The translations under genes were made by a program, and so were the position numbers. Below are positions 41,739-47,794 of a stretch of 50,040 bases of DNA, in pieces (within the stretch, counting starts at the first letter, position 1; every line of letters begins with the position of its first letter). The notes under the pieces were generated by a model. It made no database searches. It had not been told where the DNA came from and saw nothing but the letters and a program-made list of their open reading frames with translations. This DNA is from a virus: positions 1-50,040 of IMG/VR virus record IMGVR_UViG_3300042458_002566. One strand, given 5' to 3'.

Positions 41739-42584
41739 ATGAAAATTGTTGAACCAGTCATTGTTGATTCATTTGAGTCAATCATTCAGAACATTGATGG
41801 CTACGTAGATGCTTTCAAGAGGAACGCACTGATTGTTTTTCGTGGCACTAGTATCTCTCGCTCCGAACAGCTGCTTTTAACAAAGATATTCGGCGACAGA
41901 ATGGGCTGGTATCCAAACTCGTCAGAATTTGGTGAGCAAATTTGGTCATATGAAGAAAACCACTCACACTCAATGAATATGCACAACAGGCACAACATTA
42001 AAAAAGATGAAATACTTTTGTCCTGGCACCTTGAGCATATGGGTCACCACAACCCTGCAGTCGGGGCGACTTGGAATATGGAGAAGTTCAAGTGCGAAAC
42101 CGGTGTTGGGAATACCTTGTTTGTGAACATCTCTGATGTATACGACATGCTCAGTGAAGAAGATGCCGATTTTCTCAAAAAATGCAAAGTGGCAGCGTTT
42201 TACGGTTGGGCGCTCGATGAGCCAGGGCGCCAACAGATTCCGGCACTCCATGATGCCGTTGAGATGTACGAACCGTCTGGCAGAAACGCCCTAAGACTCA
42301 GCGCCCTTTTTAAATACGATAGAGAGACCTATTACTTGCACAGCTTTGATGGAAGGCGGCCTTCAGATTACGAAGATGCACGATTTCTTGAGTTGTCATT
42401 GTTCTTTACAAAACAAATACACAACAACGAGGATATTCGACAGGTTCACGAGTGGAATGAGGGCGATGTAATCGTTGTTGACCTGTTCCTCATGGCACAC
42501 GCCGTACTTGGCGGATTCAGGCCTGAACAACGCTTTTTCCACGGCCTATGGGCGCACCGGAAATCTGGCTCAAAGTATGATTAA
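41739..42584 (+). CDS. TauD/TfdA-like Fe(II)/2-oxoglutarate dioxygenase
   Basis: 281 residues. HLE (H97, E99) in LLSWHLEHMGHHNPAVGATWNM and the distal His H254 with a following Arg in VVDLFLMAHAVLGGFRPEQRFFHG complete the facial triad and 2OG site. WHLEHMGHHNP is more similar to phage/AMG TauD-like proteins than to taurine dioxygenase. It follows the second SGNH gene by 29 nt. A modifying role together with the carbamoyltransferase is inference from position. Confidence 0.82.
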   Translation: MKIVEPVIVDSFESIIQNIDGYVDAFKRNALIVFRGTSISRSEQLLLTKIFGDRMGWYPNSSEFGEQIWSYEENHSHSMNMHNRHNIKKDEILLSWHLEHMGHHNPAVGATWNMEKFKCETGVGNTLFVNISDVYDMLSEEDADFLKKCKVAAFYGWALDEPGRQQIPALHDAVEMYEPSGRNALRLSALFKYDRETYYLHSFDGRRPSDYEDARFLELSLFFTKQIHNNEDIRQVHEWNEGDVIVVDLFLMAHAVLGGFRPEQRFFHGLWAHRKSGSKYD

Positions 42585-42631
42585 TTCAAATTTAGGTTGT
42601 TAAAAACCAAAAAATAGATACGCTCTGGTCC

Positions 42632-42943
42632 ATGACGGAACCAAAAGTAGTTACAGCCACCGGAAAGTCAATCGGAATGGCAAAAAAGGTAAAACCAAAG
42701 GCAAAAGTTGATTACCCAGAGTTTTTGGAGAAGATACGAAACCCTGTGAGCAAGTGCGTAATGCATGATGACGCCACAAATGCGGCAGAACTAATAGAAC
42801 TATGGAAAGGGCTCGCTACAAGGCTCCACAATGCGATTGTGGACGATTCTACGGGCACCGTCATTGGGGAGTACGCAATGGCACTGCATGAGGAGTCGAG
42901 AATCATCAACTCACTGAGCTGGCAAGGAACCAAAAAAGACTAA
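42632..42943 (+). CDS. Hypothetical protein, 103 aa
   Basis: ATG with a weak upstream site. N-terminus is basic (GKSIGMAKKVKPKAKVDYPEF), then a helical domain (CVMHDDATNAAELIELWKGLATRLHNAIVDD, YAMALHEESRIINSL). Followed 2 nt later by the next gene. No family recognised. Confidence 0.6.
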   Translation: MTEPKVVTATGKSIGMAKKVKPKAKVDYPEFLEKIRNPVSKCVMHDDATNAAELIELWKGLATRLHNAIVDDSTGTVIGEYAMALHEESRIINSLSWQGTKKD

Positions 42944-42945
42944 AT

Positions 42946-43335
42946 ATGACAAATCAAATCCCAAATAGAAAGCCAATCAAACAGGGCAGCCAGGCCTATG
43001 TTGTCATGTGTTATGCAAAGATGAAAAAAGGCTGGTTCACTCGTGCTGATTACCGGAGCTTCCAACTCAACAGGAAGGACTACATCAATCATGTTGAGGA
43101 GTCTTTCAAGCATCTGGCAAGAAGCGGCTGTCTGGAAGAGACAGGGTCAAAAGGACAAGAGAAATACAGAATCACGCTCTATGGACAGCACGTTCTCCAG
43201 CTCACAGGACAAACAAGAAAGAAACAAGAACACGACGCCATGAACGCCAGAATGACAGCAAATGGATACAAGTCAAAATCGCTTGCTGAGTTCAGAGTTC
43301 TGGATAAATTAAAACGAAACGGCGGGGACTTGTAA
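42946..43335 (+). CDS. Probable winged-helix-like protein, 129 aa
   Basis: Residues ~15-90 (GSQAYVVMCYAKMKKGWFTRADYRSFQLNRKDYINHVEESFKHLARSGCLEETGSKGQEKYRITLYGQHVL) have the alternating helices and basic wing expected of a winged-helix DNA-binding domain, and the tail is Lys-rich. It may be a regulator of the neighbouring late or early genes. The pattern is only suggestive. Ended by an intrinsic terminator 7 nt later. Confidence 0.55.
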   Translation: MTNQIPNRKPIKQGSQAYVVMCYAKMKKGWFTRADYRSFQLNRKDYINHVEESFKHLARSGCLEETGSKGQEKYRITLYGQHVLQLTGQTRKKQEHDAMNARMTANGYKSKSLAEFRVLDKLKRNGGDL

Positions 43336-43341
43336 TCTAGG

Positions 43342-43367
43342 CGACGGGTTTCCCCGCGATTTTTTTA
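43342..43367 (+). terminator. Intrinsic terminator
   Basis: CGACGGG and CCCGCG form a stem with one bulged A around TTTC, followed by TTTTTTTATTTTT. It ends the plus-strand unit of the carbamoyltransferase cassette. The following 165 nt to the next gene hold a GGCGCGCC palindrome inside AACTGA...TCAGTT and AT-rich promoter-like sequence. Confidence 0.8.
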
Positions 43368-43532
43368 TTTTTGGCCCTCTATTGGATAAATTTAAACAGC
43401 AATAGCAAGCTGTTATATATTTTGTAGCTACCACGCATAACGAAACTGAGAAAAACGGCGCGCCAACTTTCAGTTAAATTTATCCTGGTTTGCCACGTCT
43501 TCTGTTATATTTACACCTAGAGGAACAACACA

Positions 43533-44165
43533 ATGGCACTTATGGACACAGAGAGAATCAAAGCTCTCCATCTACAAAAGAAACAAACTCTTACACTCAC
43601 ACTGCAAGAGCTCTCCTTTTACACCGAAACTCAGTACAAGACTTTCGATAACTGGATTAAAGAAGGGTTTATCCCCCCCGCCTACATACAGACAGGTGTC
43701 TCAGGCTATGACAGAAGCTTCACCTATGAAGGATGCTTCATTGTTCTACTCCTTGGACAGTTAGAAGAAGCCGGTTTTGGGACTCAAAAAATGAGAGAAC
43801 TCATGCGGACGTTTCTCAATTTGATGGAAGAGCCATATGGCTACATAGCTACAAACATCACAAAGCCTGAAGACATCATTCATGTTGACGGAAACTACGC
43901 AGAGCTATCTGCAGCACTCAGAGAACACTTCAGGTATGGCGACTCATCACCGATGACCATATACGACCTCAACAAGCTGCATATCAAACTATTAGACATT
44001 GCATTCGATGCTGAGATGCGCTGGGAAGTCAAGACAGCGGTCATGCACTTAGGCGAGAAGGCGGACTGGACGAACATAGGAGAGCTTGTGACGCCGATAG
44101 ACGACATGGAGGCCTACCAGGCAGCAAAAGGCAAGAAGAAGACCTCTAAGAGCCGCTTTAGATAA
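43533..44165 (+). CDS. Possible MerR-like HTH regulator, 210 aa
   Basis: ATG after AGAGGAACAAC. Residues ~20-55 (LTLTLQELSFYTETQYKTFDNWIKEGFIPPA) resemble a MerR-type HTH, followed by an all-helical body (FIVLLLGQLEEAGFGTQKMRELMRTFLNLM) and a Lys/Arg-rich end. It sits alone between a terminator and the right arm, with its own upstream inverted repeats, as expected of a regulator. Its stop codon lies in a 15-nt repeat found again at 47750. Confidence 0.55.
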   Translation: MALMDTERIKALHLQKKQTLTLTLQELSFYTETQYKTFDNWIKEGFIPPAYIQTGVSGYDRSFTYEGCFIVLLLGQLEEAGFGTQKMRELMRTFLNLMEEPYGYIATNITKPEDIIHVDGNYAELSAALREHFRYGDSSPMTIYDLNKLHIKLLDIAFDAEMRWEVKTAVMHLGEKADWTNIGELVTPIDDMEAYQAAKGKKKTSKSRFR

Positions 44166-44170
44166 ATCTA
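44156..44170 (+). repeat. 15-nt near-palindromic repeat, copy 1
   Basis: CTTTAGATAAATCTA, overlapping the regulator's stop codon; its TAGAT/ATCTA halves are inverted. The identical 15 nt recur at 47750-47764. Confidence 0.7.
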
Positions 44171-44272
44171 GTTGAAATACGGTGAAGTGAAAAATTTGGA
44201 ATACGGGTGCCCACCAAGGGCGAACAGGTGTTCGAAGAGCCCCGCCTACCACTCTGGAAGGCGTTTTGTAAA

Positions 44273-44298
44273 TCTGATATCGCATACGCTATGCTTAC
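44273..44298 (+). promoter_or_regulatory. Right-arm promoter-like element, copy 1
   Basis: TCTGATATC, 7 nt, CTATGCTTAC. TATGCT is a good -10 box; TGTAAA lies 17 nt upstream of it in the -35 position. The ATG of the next gene is 29 nt beyond the -10 box. Confidence 0.65.
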
Positions 44299-44323
44299 CG
44301 TAACTACTACACAAGGGGGCATT

Positions 44324-44548
44324 ATGGTATACAACGCAAACGACTTTGGTGACATAGCAAAAATTGCTAGCGACCTAATCACGGCGATACACAACACAAC
44401 ACGCAGTGGTGACAGCAATTCACAAACATTGCCTGATGGGTTGCGTGGGTTGCTCAACTCGCAAGGTTCGTTAGTCGCCGACTTAGTGAAGTTGGCAGAG
44501 TGGTGTGACGATATTTATTACGCACACGCAGTCGCTAGTACGAAGTAA
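44324..44548 (+). CDS. Small hypothetical protein, 74 aa
   Basis: ATG with AAGGGGGC upstream; a longer in-frame extension covers the promoter-like element and is rejected. Mostly helical (FGDIAKIASDLITAIHNTT, SLVADLVKLAEWCDDIYYAHAV). First gene of the right arm, with codon use that favours CTA/TTA leucine and GCA/CGC. No family recognised. Confidence 0.6.
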   Translation: MVYNANDFGDIAKIASDLITAIHNTTRSGDSNSQTLPDGLRGLLNSQGSLVADLVKLAEWCDDIYYAHAVASTK

Positions 44549-44561
44549 AGCGACAACGACA

Positions 44562-44762
44562 ATGGCACGAATACGCAACATAGTTCACCTAAGCGATACG
44601 CCACTGAAAGCAATTGACTTAGTTCGCTTATTCCCTGACGCAATTTACAACGCAAGCCGTAACGCATACAGCATAGGCAACACGCTATTCGTTATGCCTA
44701 AGTTCACGCTTGACAGCAGTGACTACGCAGTGGATAGCAACGATACGCAAGGCAATGACTAA
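44562..44762 (+). CDS. Small hypothetical protein, 66 aa
   Basis: ATG 13 nt after the previous stop. MARIRNIVHLSDTPLKAIDLVRLFPDAIYNASRNAY looks like a short alpha/beta domain; the C-terminus is Asp/Ser-rich. Its stop overlaps the start of the following tiny membrane ORF (TAATG). No family recognised. Confidence 0.55.
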   Translation: MARIRNIVHLSDTPLKAIDLVRLFPDAIYNASRNAYSIGNTLFVMPKFTLDSSDYAVDSNDTQGND

Positions 44763-44848
44763 TGAGTGGTGAGACAGTGCTTGAGTTATTCTGCCTAGCA
44801 AGTATCGCCCTTATCTATTTCGCACTGAAGTTGAGAGAGTATGACTAA
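44762..44848 (+). CDS. Tiny membrane peptide, 28 aa
   Basis: ATG overlaps the previous stop by one base. A single hydrophobic segment (LELFCLASIALIYFALKL) ends in charged REYD. Coupled overlap and clear helix favour a real product. Confidence 0.5.
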   Translation: MSGETVLELFCLASIALIYFALKLREYD

Positions 44849-44858
44849 CGCAAGGCAC

Positions 44859-44878
44859 ACGGGTAGCATACGGGTAAC
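44859..44878 (+). repeat. Paired ACGGGT repeat, copy 1
   Basis: ACGGGTAGCATACGGGTAAC: two ACGGGT half-sites 11 nt apart, in the gap before the 45005 gene. Confidence 0.75.
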
Positions 44879-44879
44879 A

Positions 44880-44965
44880 CCTACCTACTTACCTACCTAC
44901 TTACTTACTCGCTTACCTACCTACTCGCTTACCTCGTTGCTTACTCTTACCTACTTGCTTACCCC
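44880..44965 (+). repeat. TTAC/CTAC simple-sequence tract
   Basis: About 85 nt built of CTAC, TTAC and CGCTTAC units with strong strand asymmetry: the plus strand is pyrimidine-rich with almost no G. It occupies most of the 156-nt gap between 44848 and 45005, between a paired ACGGGT element and promoter-like copy 2. Possible iteron or unwinding region, or simple slippage. Confidence 0.7.
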
Positions 44966-44975
44966 ATTTAGTAAT

Positions 44976-45001
44976 TCTGATATCACCTACCCTACGCTTA
45001 C
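44976..45001 (+). promoter_or_regulatory. Right-arm promoter-like element, copy 2
   Basis: TCTGATATC, 7 nt, CTACGCTTAC. The TACGCT box ends 6 nt before the ATG at 45005, so a transcript from it would be leaderless. Confidence 0.65.
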
Positions 45002-45004
45002 ACT

Positions 45005-45298
45005 ATGACTATTGAGAAAGATAGACGCAGGTACGCAGTGGTTGAGTGTCCCTCTTATGGTGACGCTTGGAGTATGTGTCGCTATGACTTACCTAGTCAC
45101 TACGAACACCGTTCTACCCTCGTAGGCTGTATGAGGTTTATCGCATACAACGCCTATGACGCATTTGACTATGTAGTAGTTCGCTTACACCTTGACGATA
45201 CCTTTAGCGAAGCCGACATAGTGTGGACGCCTTGTGACTACGACAGTGATGACTTTGTATCGCACTATCGCCGTAAGCGTGGAGAGTACGCACTATGA
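45005..45298 (+). CDS. Hypothetical protein, 97 aa
   Basis: ATG with no Shine-Dalgarno sequence but placed where a leaderless transcript would start. Tyr/Asp-rich with scattered Cys (YAVVECPSYGDAWSMCRYDLPSHYEH, LVGCMRFIAYNAYDAFDYVVVRLHLDD), probably a small alpha/beta protein. The stop overlaps the next gene by 4 nt. No family recognised. Confidence 0.6.
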   Translation: MTIEKDRRRYAVVECPSYGDAWSMCRYDLPSHYEHRSTLVGCMRFIAYNAYDAFDYVVVRLHLDDTFSEADIVWTPCDYDSDDFVSHYRRKRGEYAL

Positions 45299-45651
45299 GC
45301 AACGCAGTGAAGTGTGACGCTTGTGATGAAGTCAAGCTCGTAAGTCACCCGACAGCAACAACACTAGACAGTGGTTGGTGCTTACCCTATGAAGCATTTG
45401 GTTTCTATGGTGGTTTCACCGACAACCTTGAGTTTCTAATGTCTGATAGTGAACCTAAGTCGTGGAATATCTGCCACGCTTGTATCGTCAAGTTACTAGA
45501 GACATTCCCACTACTAGCGAAGTCGCTAGAGAAAGGCGCACACCCTAGCCCCTATGAGCAAAAGCCTTGTTGCGATTACGCTTGGAGTTTCACCAATGAG
45601 GGAGAGACAGTGTTCGCCAGTGGTGGTGAGTGGATAAGCGAAAAAAAGTGA
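45295..45651 (+). CDS. Zinc-binding-type hypothetical protein, 118 aa
   Basis: KCDACDEVKLV near residue 6 and ICHACIVKLL near 60 give two CxxC pairs, a likely zinc site. The C-terminus holds CCDYAWSFTNEGETVFASGGEW. It overlaps the previous gene, so they are coupled. No family recognised. Confidence 0.6.
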   Translation: MSNAVKCDACDEVKLVSHPTATTLDSGWCLPYEAFGFYGGFTDNLEFLMSDSEPKSWNICHACIVKLLETFPLLAKSLEKGAHPSPYEQKPCCDYAWSFTNEGETVFASGGEWISEKK

Positions 45652-45667
45652 AAAAATTCCAATGCCT

Positions 45668-45688
45668 ACGGGTAGCCTTACGGGTAGC
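45668..45688 (+). repeat. Paired ACGGGT repeat, copy 2
   Basis: ACGGGTAGCCTTACGGGTAGC, half-sites 12 nt apart, directly upstream of the secreted-protein gene and preceded by TGCCT as in copies 3 and 4. Confidence 0.75.
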
Positions 45689-45709
45689 CCATACCGAGAG
45701 AGAGTTACT

Positions 45710-46492
45710 ATGAAGCAAGCACGAACCTTTATCGCATTAGCCCTAGCCCTATCGCTATCGCTACCCCTTGTCACTATCACCGAAGCGAGAGCAAGTGAGT
45801 GTAGTGAGCCGAGAGAAGCACCCTCGTCACAGCAACCGACAGTCATAACGATTATTGACACCGAGATAGGCACTGAAGCATTTGAGAGATTAGTTACCTA
45901 TTCCAATGGTGGTCATAGCGCACTAGGTAAGGCGATAGCGAAAGCGCACCAATGGTTCGCAGTGTGCGAATATGTCGGAGTTGGTATTGGTCACGGTTCA
46001 GGTGGCAACGGCTATCGCCCTAACTTTATGCTCGCCCTATGGCGTGACGGAATAGATACCGCCCTCGCTCGTAGTGCCGTCTATCAGTTGGTTGGTGCTA
46101 GTAGTAATCCAGTAGTCACCAATGGCGACTGTTCAGTTAGTTGTAATGAAGCCGTGAGCGAAGCACCTACGACCACGACTACGACTACGACTACCCTCGC
46201 CCCTACGACTACGACAACGACTATCGCACCCACGACTACGACAGTCCCTGTATCCGAGACAGCCGAAGCAGTAGCAGACAGTGAGCCAGTGACAGTGGTT
46301 GAGAGTGAGCCAGTGATTACCGAAGCACCTACGACAACGACAACAACGACAGTGCTAGTGGTTGAGAGTGCTAGAGCGATTACCGTGACAGTGCTACCCA
46401 CGCCAAACAAATCAGTGACAGTGAGCAAGCGCACCGCCCCAAAGAAGCAAGTCACTAAGAAGTCACCAAAGAAGCGCACCGTCACTAAGTAA
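45710..46492 (+). CDS. Secreted protein with Thr/Pro-rich linkers, 260 aa
   Basis: Start at the ATG after GAGAGAG (45710); an in-frame ATG 16 codons upstream lies across the repeat element. Signal peptide MKQARTFIALALALSLSLPL with cleavage near ARA-SE. A folded part (about 40-145) with SNGGHSALGKAIAKAHQWFAV, GHGSGGNGYRPNFMLALW and three Cys follows; it has the look of a small cell-wall or lysozyme/RPF-like domain but lacks a motif I can assign. Then two Thr-rich linkers (TTTTTTLAPTTTTTTIAP-type), typical of actinobacterial secreted proteins, and a Lys-rich C-terminus (KRTAPKKQVTKKSPKKR). Probably exported to the cell surface. Leucine codons are mostly CTA. Confidence 0.75.
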   Translation: MKQARTFIALALALSLSLPLVTITEARASECSEPREAPSSQQPTVITIIDTEIGTEAFERLVTYSNGGHSALGKAIAKAHQWFAVCEYVGVGIGHGSGGNGYRPNFMLALWRDGIDTALARSAVYQLVGASSNPVVTNGDCSVSCNEAVSEAPTTTTTTTTTLAPTTTTTTIAPTTTTVPVSETAEAVADSEPVTVVESEPVITEAPTTTTTTTVLVVESARAITVTVLPTPNKSVTVSKRTAPKKQVTKKSPKKRTVTK

Positions 46493-46523
46493 TCCACCTG
46501 CCATTACCGAACAGCAAGCTCGA

Positions 46524-46532
46524 AGCCCCGGC
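46524..46532 (+). repeat. AGCCCCGGC element 1
   Basis: AGCCCCGGC followed by ATA, 32 nt after the secreted-protein gene stop, in a 209-nt intergenic region that also holds a GTAGTGGCA/TGCCACCTAC hairpin (about 46536-46569). Confidence 0.55.
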
Positions 46533-46595
46533 ATAGGTAGTGGCAACACACTCACCCTGCCACCTACTAATCCCTATGAGGTTGGCGCAGTGCCT

Positions 46596-46616
46596 ACGGG
46601 TAGCCCTACGGGTATA
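46596..46616 (+). repeat. Paired ACGGGT repeat, copy 3
   Basis: ACGGGTAGCCCTACGGGTATA, half-sites 12 nt apart, about 30 nt upstream of the -35 box of the next promoter. Confidence 0.75.
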
Positions 46617-46644
46617 ACCCAATGCCCATAAGGCTCGGAAATCC

Positions 46645-46673
46645 TTGACCTTTGTCACAAACTACCCTAGTGT
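46645..46673 (+). promoter_or_regulatory. Sigma70-type promoter
   Basis: TTGACC, 17 nt, TAGTGT, ahead of the LysM-like gene at 46702. Confidence 0.65.
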
Positions 46674-46701
46674 AATTAGTACCTACTGAAAGGGGCAGAC
46701 A

Positions 46702-46974
46702 ATGAACAACCACTACACAAACCGACCAAGCAAGCGTGACCTGATTACACTCCCACTCGTATTCCTCGTGACGATTATCGCAATGATTATCTCAATGCGA
46801 GGCGACGAAAATTATCGTTGCGATATTGACCGAGTAATCGTTCAGGAAGGCGATACCCTAAGTGGCTTAGCAGTCAAGTGGTGTCACGGCAACACACTGA
46901 AAGCGACTGATGACCTAGTGGCGAAGTACGGACAAGTAATCCGAGTGTCTCAAGAAGTGAGGTTTGACAAGTGA
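46702..46974 (+). CDS. Membrane-anchored LysM-like protein, 90 aa
   Basis: GAAAGGGGC precedes the ATG. A basic N-terminus (NRPSKRD) and one transmembrane helix (LITLPLVFLVTIIAMIISM, about 14-32) are followed by VQEGDTLSGLAVKWCHGNTLKATDDLVAKYG, a LysM motif that binds peptidoglycan. Probably displayed on the outer face of the membrane. The stop overlaps the next GTG by 4 nt. Confidence 0.8.
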   Translation: MNNHYTNRPSKRDLITLPLVFLVTIIAMIISMRGDENYRCDIDRVIVQEGDTLSGLAVKWCHGNTLKATDDLVAKYGQVIRVSQEVRFDK

Positions 46975-47249
46975 ACACAGAAGCGCAGATTAGTTACGAA
47001 GTAGCGAGAGACGGCGCAGTGCTTGAGAGTTTCGGCACTTACTACGAAGCCGTTGCTTATCTACACAAGGCACAGCCCCACTCAATAAGTTGGGCAACCG
47101 AACACGAAGGCTACACGATTACCGAGAAGGTACTAAGTGACGGCAAGTGGCGTGACCTCGCAGGCGTTATGCACCAATATCTAGTAGACGGCGCACCTGA
47201 TGAAGCACTGAAAGCATACGCAGAGTTCGTAGACGACAAGAGGCAGTGA
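46971..47249 (+). CDS. Hypothetical protein, 92 aa
   Basis: GTG start within the end of the LysM-like gene. Acidic, soluble: YEVARDGAVLESFGTYYEAVAYLHKAQPHSI, then TITEKVLSDGKWRDLAGVMHQYL and a helical acidic end. No membrane segment. No family recognised; coupled with the LysM-like protein. Confidence 0.6.
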   Translation: MNTEAQISYEVARDGAVLESFGTYYEAVAYLHKAQPHSISWATEHEGYTITEKVLSDGKWRDLAGVMHQYLVDGAPDEALKAYAEFVDDKRQ

Positions 47250-47252
47250 AAA

Positions 47253-47261
47253 GCCGGGGCT
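47253..47261 (-). repeat. AGCCCCGGC element 2 (inverted)
   Basis: The same 9-mer on the minus strand, 4 nt after the preceding gene's stop. Confidence 0.55.
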
Positions 47262-47335
47262 TATAGCCACCACGCCACCTATACAACCACACAAACACGG
47301 CACAAGTCGTATTTCTGTGAAGTTCGCAAGTGCCT

Positions 47336-47354
47336 ACGGGTGTCGTACGGGTGA
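47336..47354 (+). repeat. Paired ACGGGT repeat, copy 4
   Basis: ACGGGTGTCGTACGGGTGA, half-sites 11 nt apart, ending right at the -35 box of the following promoter, where a bound protein could block or recruit polymerase. Confidence 0.75.
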
Positions 47355-47355
47355 C

Positions 47356-47384
47356 TTGACAAGTACTATGACTATCCCTATACT
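47356..47384 (+). promoter_or_regulatory. Near-consensus sigma70 promoter
   Basis: TTGACA, 17 nt, TATACT: perfect -35 box and strong -10 box with ideal spacing, ahead of the 47421 gene. Confidence 0.85.
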
Positions 47385-47420
47385 TAGGTAGGTAAGTTAC
47401 TACTAACAAAGGGGAAGCAA

Positions 47421-47645
47421 GTGATAGAAATAATCGCAGTACTCGTACTACTAACAATGACAGCAGTCGTATCGTTCGGCTTAGGTAGTGCCGTTGGATA
47501 CAAGGCAGGTAGAAAGGTGACGCAGTTTCAGACCGTCAAGCGAGGCGCTGAAATTGTCGCACCATATGCTCGCCAGTTATTTGGTCAGTTCGCTACGCCA
47601 GTCACTAAGTCAAGTGATGACTGGCTAACCAACGAATACAACTAA
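47421..47645 (+). CDS. Single-span membrane protein, 74 aa
   Basis: GTG start with AAAGGGGAAG upstream. A transmembrane helix at 2-28 (IEIIAVLVLLTMTAVVSFGLGSAVGY) with a Gly-rich end is followed by a basic cytoplasmic-type tail (KAGRKVTQFQTVKRGAEIVAPYARQ). Expressed from a strong promoter and ended by a terminator, so it is a single-gene unit. No family recognised; a holin-like or superinfection-exclusion role is conceivable only. Confidence 0.65.
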   Translation: MIEIIAVLVLLTMTAVVSFGLGSAVGYKAGRKVTQFQTVKRGAEIVAPYARQLFGQFATPVTKSSDDWLTNEYN

Positions 47646-47660
47646 CAAAACGAAAGCGAA

Positions 47661-47692
47661 GGGGGTAGGTGTCACAGCCTGCCCCCCTTTTT
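47661..47692 (+). terminator. Intrinsic terminator
   Basis: GGGGGTAGG pairs with CCTGCCCCC (one G-T pair) around TGTCACAG, followed by CTTTTT. Confidence 0.85.
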
Positions 47693-47705
47693 GTTATGTC
47701 GAGAT

Positions 47706-47714
47706 AGCCCCGGC
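47706..47714 (+). repeat. AGCCCCGGC element 3
   Basis: AGCCCCGGC followed by ATA as in element 1; overlaps the left arm of the next inverted repeat. Confidence 0.55.
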
Positions 47715-47745
47715 ATACACTGTGAGGCAGGGGGCGAGTGTATGC
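47713..47745 (+). other. 9-bp inverted repeat upstream of the DUF932 gene
   Basis: GCATACACT and AGTGTATGC form a perfect 9-bp stem around a 15-nt purine-rich loop. No T-run follows. May be an operator or RNA element for the DUF932 gene. Confidence 0.55.
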
Positions 47746-47749
47746 TTGC

Positions 47750-47764
47750 CTTTAGATAAATCTA
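47750..47764 (+). repeat. 15-nt near-palindromic repeat, copy 2
   Basis: CTTTAGATAAATCTA, identical to 44156-44170, 30 nt before the DUF932 start. Confidence 0.7.
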
Positions 47765-47794
47765 ACTAGAAGTAACAGCGAGAGGCACGAAGTT

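Noticed and set aside
44150-44330. Assembly chimera at the composition change
   Set aside because: Not excluded, but a 15-nt element at the end of the left-style gene recurs inside the right arm; read data would decide.
44880-44965. CRISPR-like array
   Set aside because: Units are 4-7 nt with no fixed-length spacers; it is a simple-sequence tract.
46084-46497. Minus-strand frame of Val/Gly repeats
   Set aside because: It is the complement of the Thr-rich (ACG/ACT) linker of the secreted protein and has no start signal.
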